Of a stretch of DNA of 9,484 bases, positions 7,096-9,484 are shown piece after piece; the first letter of the stretch is position 1; each line of letters begins with the position of its first letter. Location: contig JAISVV010000066.1 of NCBI GenBank assembly GCA_031271365.1, positions 1 to 9,484 on the forward strand, read 5' to 3'. This DNA comes from Elusimicrobiota bacterium (GTDB taxonomy: Bacteria > Elusimicrobiota > Elusimicrobia > Elusimicrobiales > Elusimicrobiaceae). The notes beneath the pieces are model-generated. The model did not search any database, was not told the DNA's origin, and saw only the letters and a program-made list of their open reading frames with translations. A program made the translations under genes and the position numbers.

Positions 7096-8286
7096 ATGGA
7101 TTTAAATAAATACGCAAACGTATTGATACACGCTTTAAAAACCGCGCGGCGCGGCGGTAAGTTTAAAAGGGGGGATAATATTTTAATCTCCTATGATATC
7201 CTTGCGCTGCCGCTGGCCGAGGCCGTTTACGCCCTGCTTGTTGAGCAAGGCTACAACGCGGCCCAGCGCCCCTACGCAACTGAAAACATGAGCAAAGCTT
7301 TCTATAAAGCCGCAAGCGACGCGCAGCTTAAACACCAGCCGCCGTGGGATAAAGTTTTAAACGAAAATCTAAACGGCCTTATAGCCTTGCGCGCGCCCAG
7401 GGATTTAACCGCGCTAAAGGGCGTTGATTCCAAACGCATAGCTTTAGCCGCCCTGGCCCGCAAACCCCTGCGCGAAATTTTGGATAAGCGCGAAGAGGCC
7501 GGCCTCTTTGGCTGGACGCTTGCCAATATGCCCACGCCCGAGATGGCCAAGCAGGCGCGCCTTAGCCCCAAAGAGTACGAAGCGCAAATTACCAAAGCCT
7601 GTTTTTTAAACGAGGCGGACCCGATTAAAAAGTTTGACGAGGTTGCCCGCGGCATTGCGCAGGCGGCAAAATGGCTTTCCGGTCTGCCGATTGATACTAT
7701 AAGGACGCAGTCTAAAGATATGGACCTGGAAATCACCCTCGGCGACAAGCGCAAGTTTATCGGCGGCGGGGGCTGCAATGTGCCCAGTTTTGAAATTTTT
7801 ACCTCGCCGGACTGGCGGGGCGCGCGCGGCGTATATTACAGCGATTTGCCTTCCTTCAGAAGCGGCAATTACGTGCGCGGCATAAGGCTGGAGTTTAAGG
7901 CCGGCCGCGTTGTAAAAATACAAGCGCAAGAAGGGCTGGATTTTGTTAAAAAAATGCTTGCCATGGACGCCGGCGCCGCGCGGCTGGGTGAGTATTCTTT
8001 GACGGATACGCGCTTTTCCAAGATAGACCGCTTTATGGCCGACACGCTGTATGACGAGAACTTCGGCGGCAGGCACGGCAACTGCCACGTGGCCTTAGGC
8101 GCAAGCTACAGCGATACTTTTACCGGCGCGCTGTCTAAGATGGATAAGGCGGCAAAAAAACGGCTCGGCTTTAACCAAAGCGCATTGCACTGGGATTTGG
8201 TTAACACGCAGGACAAACTTGTTACCGCAAAACTGAAAGACGGCCGCCATATGACAATATACGAAAAAGGCCGCTTTAAAATATAA
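7096..8286 (+). CDS. M29 family aminopeptidase (AmpS/PepS/thermophilic aminopeptidase type)
   Basis: Cytosolic di-metal aminopeptidase of broad specificity, 396 aa (family usually ~400-415). Predicted metal ligands and catalytic residues are E233 (NVPSFEIFTSP), E299 (ARLGEYSL), H331 with Y338 (GNCHVALGASY), and H365 and D367 (SALHWDLV). The spacings 66, 32, 7, 27 and 2 closely track those of the characterised Thermus/Staphylococcus enzymes (66, 29, 7, 24, 2, from E250/E316/H345/Y352/H376/D378 as I recall them). LYDENFGGRHGNCH is also family-typical. The N-terminal domain (1-~200) is more divergent, as usual. The SD AGGAG (7085-7089) sits 6 bases before the ATG. It lies 28 bases after the thioesterase gene with no terminator, so probably co-transcribed. 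Assignment to M29 is firm; a particular gene symbol is not justified. Confidence 0.92.
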   Translation: MDLNKYANVLIHALKTARRGGKFKRGDNILISYDILALPLAEAVYALLVEQGYNAAQRPYATENMSKAFYKAASDAQLKHQPPWDKVLNENLNGLIALRAPRDLTALKGVDSKRIALAALARKPLREILDKREEAGLFGWTLANMPTPEMAKQARLSPKEYEAQITKACFLNEADPIKKFDEVARGIAQAAKWLSGLPIDTIRTQSKDMDLEITLGDKRKFIGGGGCNVPSFEIFTSPDWRGARGVYYSDLPSFRSGNYVRGIRLEFKAGRVVKIQAQEGLDFVKKMLAMDAGAARLGEYSLTDTRFSKIDRFMADTLYDENFGGRHGNCHVALGASYSDTFTGALSKMDKAAKKRLGFNQSALHWDLVNTQDKLVTAKLKDGRHMTIYEKGRFKI

Positions 8287-8305
8287 AAATACAAAGGAGA
8301 TAAAA

Positions 8306-9058
8306 ATGAGACTTTTGTTAATAAGCAATTCAACAAACTATAAAGAGCCGTACTTAGGCTGGTGCACGCCGCTTATAAAGGACTTTTTGAAAAAGGAAAA
8401 GAAAAACGTTGTCTTTTTGCCTTACGCGGGCGTAAAAGTGGGCGGCAAAGATTATCCCGCCAGCTACGACGCTTATGAAGAGCGGGTTAAAAAAGCGCTA
8501 TCCCCACTGGGGCTAAACATAAAATCCATACACCGCGCCAAAGACCCGGTTAAAGCCGTAAACGAGGCAGATATAATAATGGTGGGCGGCGGCAACACCT
8601 TCCACCTGCTGGCCGAGATACATAAAAACAAACTGATAGAGCCCATAAGGCGCAAAACGCGCGAAGGCGCGCCCTATATCGGCTGGAGCGCGGGCTCTAA
8701 CGTTGCCTGCCCCACAATTTGCACCACCAACGATATGCCCATTGTAATGCCTGCCGGCTTTAACGGCTTTGATTTGGTGCCTTTCCAAATTAACCCGCAC
8801 TTTTTAGACCCGTACCCGCAAGCCATCAACGACGCCATACGCCACGGCGGCGAAACCCGCCAGGACAGGCTGGACGAATTTTTGGCCGTAAACCCGCAAA
8901 TAACCGTAGCCGGCCTGCGCGAAGCCTGCGCCCTGTGGGTGGAAGACGGCACAATAACCCTAAAAGGCAGCCGCAGCTTAAGGCTGATGCGCCACGGCAA
9001 GCCGCCCGTTGAGCTAAAACCCGGCAGCGTTTTCGGCTTTAACTTCGGCAAGAAATAA
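8306..9058 (+). CDS. pepE: Dipeptidase E, alpha-aspartyl dipeptidase (S51)
   Basis: Cytosolic serine peptidase that hydrolyses Asp-X dipeptides. MRLLLISNST opens the protein as in E. coli PepE. MVGGGNTFHLL (92-102) is the conserved glycine loop, IGWSAGSNVACPT (125-137) carries the nucleophile S128, TTNDMPIV (140-147) carries D143, and QINPHF (161-166) carries H165. This triad has the same internal spacing as E. coli S120, D135 and H157. GETRQDRLDEFL (182-193) is also conserved. It is 250 aa, about 20 longer than E. coli (229). The extra residues are an insertion after AGV (residues ~44-55) and a longer C-terminus. The SD AAAGGAGA (8293-8300) gives good spacing to the ATG. Last gene of the operon: its stop is followed within a few bases by a repeat and a strong terminator. 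Confidence 0.95.
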   Translation: MRLLLISNSTNYKEPYLGWCTPLIKDFLKKEKKNVVFLPYAGVKVGGKDYPASYDAYEERVKKALSPLGLNIKSIHRAKDPVKAVNEADIIMVGGGNTFHLLAEIHKNKLIEPIRRKTREGAPYIGWSAGSNVACPTICTTNDMPIVMPAGFNGFDLVPFQINPHFLDPYPQAINDAIRHGGETRQDRLDEFLAVNPQITVAGLREACALWVEDGTITLKGSRSLRLMRHGKPPVELKPGSVFGFNFGKK

Positions 9059-9059
9059 T

Positions 9060-9138
9060 TTTCTCCCTTTGGTAAAGGGAAGCCTGCCACGTCTTAGCGC
9101 AGCAAAGACGGGTACCCCGAAGGGGGGAGGGATTTATA
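9060..9138 (+). repeat. REP/MITE-like repeat, copy 1
   Basis: An ~80-base structured unit starting one base after the pepE stop. It contains three hairpins: TCCCTTT/AAAGGGA with a GGT loop (9064-9080), CGTCTT/AAGACG (9090-9110), and CCCC/GGGG with a GAA loop (9115-9125). It ends in GGGATTTATA (9129-9138). An inverted, shorter relative lies at 9203-9252 and shares the first 21 bases with one mismatch and the final 10 bases exactly. The pattern CTCCCTTTGGTAAAGGGA ... hairpin ... GAGGGATTT resembles dispersed intergenic repeats I recall from gut bacterial genomes, but that is memory, not a search. Confidence 0.7.
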
Positions 9139-9179
9139 AAAGCCGTAAAGTGTTTTTTATACACTTTACGGCTTTTTTT
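9138..9179. terminator. Strong intrinsic terminator of the murQ-pepE operon
   Basis: Perfect 16-bp stem AAAAGCCGTAAAGTGT (9138-9153) / ACACTTTACGGCTTTT (9161-9176) with a 7-base T-rich loop, running into a seven-base T-tract (9173-9179). The A-tract on the left arm makes it potentially bidirectional. It is the first strong terminator after pepE, about 80 bases past its stop, and sits between the two inverted repeat copies. Confidence 0.93.
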
Positions 9180-9202
9180 ATGCGCTCGACAATGCTCGCT
9201 AA

Positions 9203-9252
9203 TATAAATCCCACGGCTGCTTTGCAGCCACTCCCTTTACAAAAGGGAGAAA
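9203..9252 (-). repeat. REP/MITE-like repeat, copy 2 (inverted, shorter)
   Basis: Read on the minus strand from 9252, this begins TTTCTCCCTTTTGTAAAGGG and ends GGGATTTATA, matching copy 1 at both ends. The middle is different and shorter, with one hairpin GGCTGC/GCAGCC (9215-9229, TTT loop). The outer hairpin is CTCCCTTT/AAAGGGAG (9231-9249, ACA loop). Copies 1 and 2 together form an imperfect ~190-base inverted arrangement around the operon terminator. No target-site duplication is evident. Confidence 0.65.
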
Positions 9253-9267
9253 GGGTCTCCCCTTTTT
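9241..9267 (+). terminator. Second terminator-like hairpin
   Basis: GGGAGA (9245-9250) pairs with TCTCCC (9256-9261) around AAGGG. After a one-base bulge, AAAA (9241-9244) pairs with the following T-run, 9263-9267. Its left arm is the same sequence that forms the outer hairpin of repeat copy 2, so the two structures are mutually exclusive. It may be a back-up terminator. Confidence 0.5.
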
Positions 9268-9293
9268 GCCGCGGATATAATGGTTAAAACACC

Positions 9294-9329
9294 AGCTATC
9301 CACAGCCTTTTGGCTGTGGATAGCTTTTT
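9294..9329 (+). terminator. Third terminator hairpin, carrying DnaA-box-like arms
   Basis: Perfect 14-bp stem AGCTATCCACAGCC (9294-9307) / GGCTGTGGATAGCT (9312-9325), TTTT loop, and a T-tract (9325-9329). It looks like a standard intrinsic terminator on the plus strand, although no gene ends just upstream except the operon already terminated at 9179. Each arm contains CTATCCACA or its complement, an 8-of-9 match to the DnaA box. Confidence 0.75.
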
Positions 9330-9389
9330 ATTATACGACGGAAAGCCTGCCTGTGGACAACTTTTATTTTGCCATTTTACGACGTAGGT

Positions 9390-9417
9390 TTGCTTTTTGT
9401 AAAACTTATGCTATACT
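9390..9417 (+). promoter_or_regulatory. Putative promoter for a gene or RNA beyond the right edge
   Basis: The -10 TATACT (9412-9417) is preceded 16 bases earlier by TTGCTT (9390-9395; TTG of TTGACA), predicting a start near 9424. It lies after the three terminators and points out of the window. The -10 is inside a perfect palindrome and the start point overlaps a DnaA-like box, so regulated expression is likely. The -35 is weak. Confidence 0.45.
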
Positions 9418-9428
9418 TTTAAAAGTAT
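9413..9428. promoter_or_regulatory. 16-bp perfect palindrome overlapping the -10, candidate operator
   Basis: ATACTTTTAAAAGTAT is a perfect dyad (8-base half-sites, no spacer). It covers most of the -10 (9412-9417) and the predicted transcription start, the usual place for a repressor operator. It abuts and overlaps GTATCCACA (9425-9433). The dyad is directly visible; repressor identity is unknown. Confidence 0.4.
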
Positions 9429-9455
9429 CCACAAAAACCCGGATGTTAATAACTT

Positions 9456-9482
9456 GGCGGCTTGGGCCGTGCTTAGGCCGCC
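9456..9482 (+). other. Inverted repeat at the right edge, possibly the 5' end of a structured RNA
   Basis: GGCGGC (9456-9461) and GCCGCC (9477-9482) are complementary around GGGCCGTGCTTAGG. It lies ~35 bases after the predicted start at 9424. No good SD-ATG start is visible before the edge: ATG 9443 stays open to the end (MLITWRLG...) but has no SD. What follows is outside the window. Confidence 0.25.
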
Positions 9483-9484
9483 CT

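Larger units (their letters stand above)
9296..9433. promoter_or_regulatory. Cluster of four DnaA-box-like 9-mers
   Basis: CTATCCACA (9296-9304, +), TGTGGATAG (9315-9323, = CTATCCACA on -), TGTGGACAA (9352-9360, = TTGTCCACA on -) and GTATCCACA (9425-9433, +) each differ by one base from TTATCCACA. None is exact. The first two are the arms of one hairpin, so they are not independent. Density in a non-coding region with AT-rich patches (9325-9334, 9361-9370) suggests DnaA binding, either at an origin or in regulation of the downstream gene. Confidence 0.35.

Noticed and set aside
7606..8088. 160-codon minus-strand open frame inside the M29 gene
   Set aside because: It is antisense to the metal-ligand-bearing half of the aminopeptidase, and no family is recognisable.
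9060..9252. CRISPR array or tandem repeat
   Set aside because: There are only two copies, in inverted orientation, of different length and with different middles. There is no regular spacer pattern.
9276..9281. TATAAT as a promoter for a small RNA
   Set aside because: An exact -10, but there is no recognisable -35 at 16-18 bases (9253-9258 is GGGTCT) and no extended -10. Kept only as a possibility under the orphan terminator.
9069..9287. 72-codon open frame in the final intergenic region (TTG start)
   Set aside because: It runs through both repeat copies and straight through the 16-bp terminator, and has no SD. It is non-coding.
9443..9484. ATG at 9443 opening a frame to the window edge (MLITWRLG...)
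   Set aside because: There is no SD in the preceding ACAAAAACCCGG, and the GC hairpin within the first codons argues against it. Too short to judge.

Overview
The window reads as ordinary chromosomal DNA from a Gram-negative, probably fermentative, host- or gut-associated bacterium. ArnT- and ArnD-type proteins imply a lipid A-bearing outer membrane. A MurNAc-specific PTS permease with its etherase, plus three cytosolic peptidases, suggests growth on sugars and peptides. Codon use mixes GCC/GCG/GGC with AAA, TTT, TTA and many ATA codons, in a moderately GC-rich genome. I lean weakly toward a gut Elusimicrobiota-type lineage, but no phylogenetic marker is present and this is inference only.

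Layout. (1) Bases 1-2391, + strand: the 3' part of an arnT-like membrane glycosyltransferase overlaps a clear arnD-type deformylase/deacetylase by 17 bases. These are lipid A amino-sugar modification genes. (2) Bases 2395-4042, - strand: pepT (tripeptidase), then a perfect 13-bp GC hairpin, then a four-helix EamA/ArnE-ArnF-like transporter subunit. The transporter gene ends 3 bases from arnD in convergent orientation, so the lipid A functions lie on both strands. (3) Bases 4043-4086: a very compact divergent promoter region with overlapping -10 hexamers for pepT and murQ. The murQ side has no Shine-Dalgarno and is predicted to be leaderless or nearly so. (4) Bases 4087-9058, + strand: a tight five-gene operon, murQ - murP - acyl-ACP thioesterase - M29 aminopeptidase - pepE, with gaps of 1, 10, 28 and 19 bases. 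MurP would import and phosphorylate MurNAc, and MurQ would convert MurNAc-6-P to GlcNAc-6-P. The peptidases hydrolyse small peptides, and the thioesterase releases fatty acids from acyl-ACP.

(5) Bases 9059-9484: a 426-base non-coding stretch dense in structure. Two inverted copies of a REP/MITE-like repeat flank a strong 16-bp-stem terminator. Two more terminator-like hairpins follow, then four 8-of-9 matches to the DnaA box. Next comes a + strand promoter whose -10 overlaps a perfect 16-bp palindrome, and the last bases hint at a structured RNA or gene running off the end.

No phage, CRISPR, defence system or obviously novel multi-gene system is visible. The most unusual material is the terminal intergenic region and the leaderless divergent promoter of the MurNAc operon.
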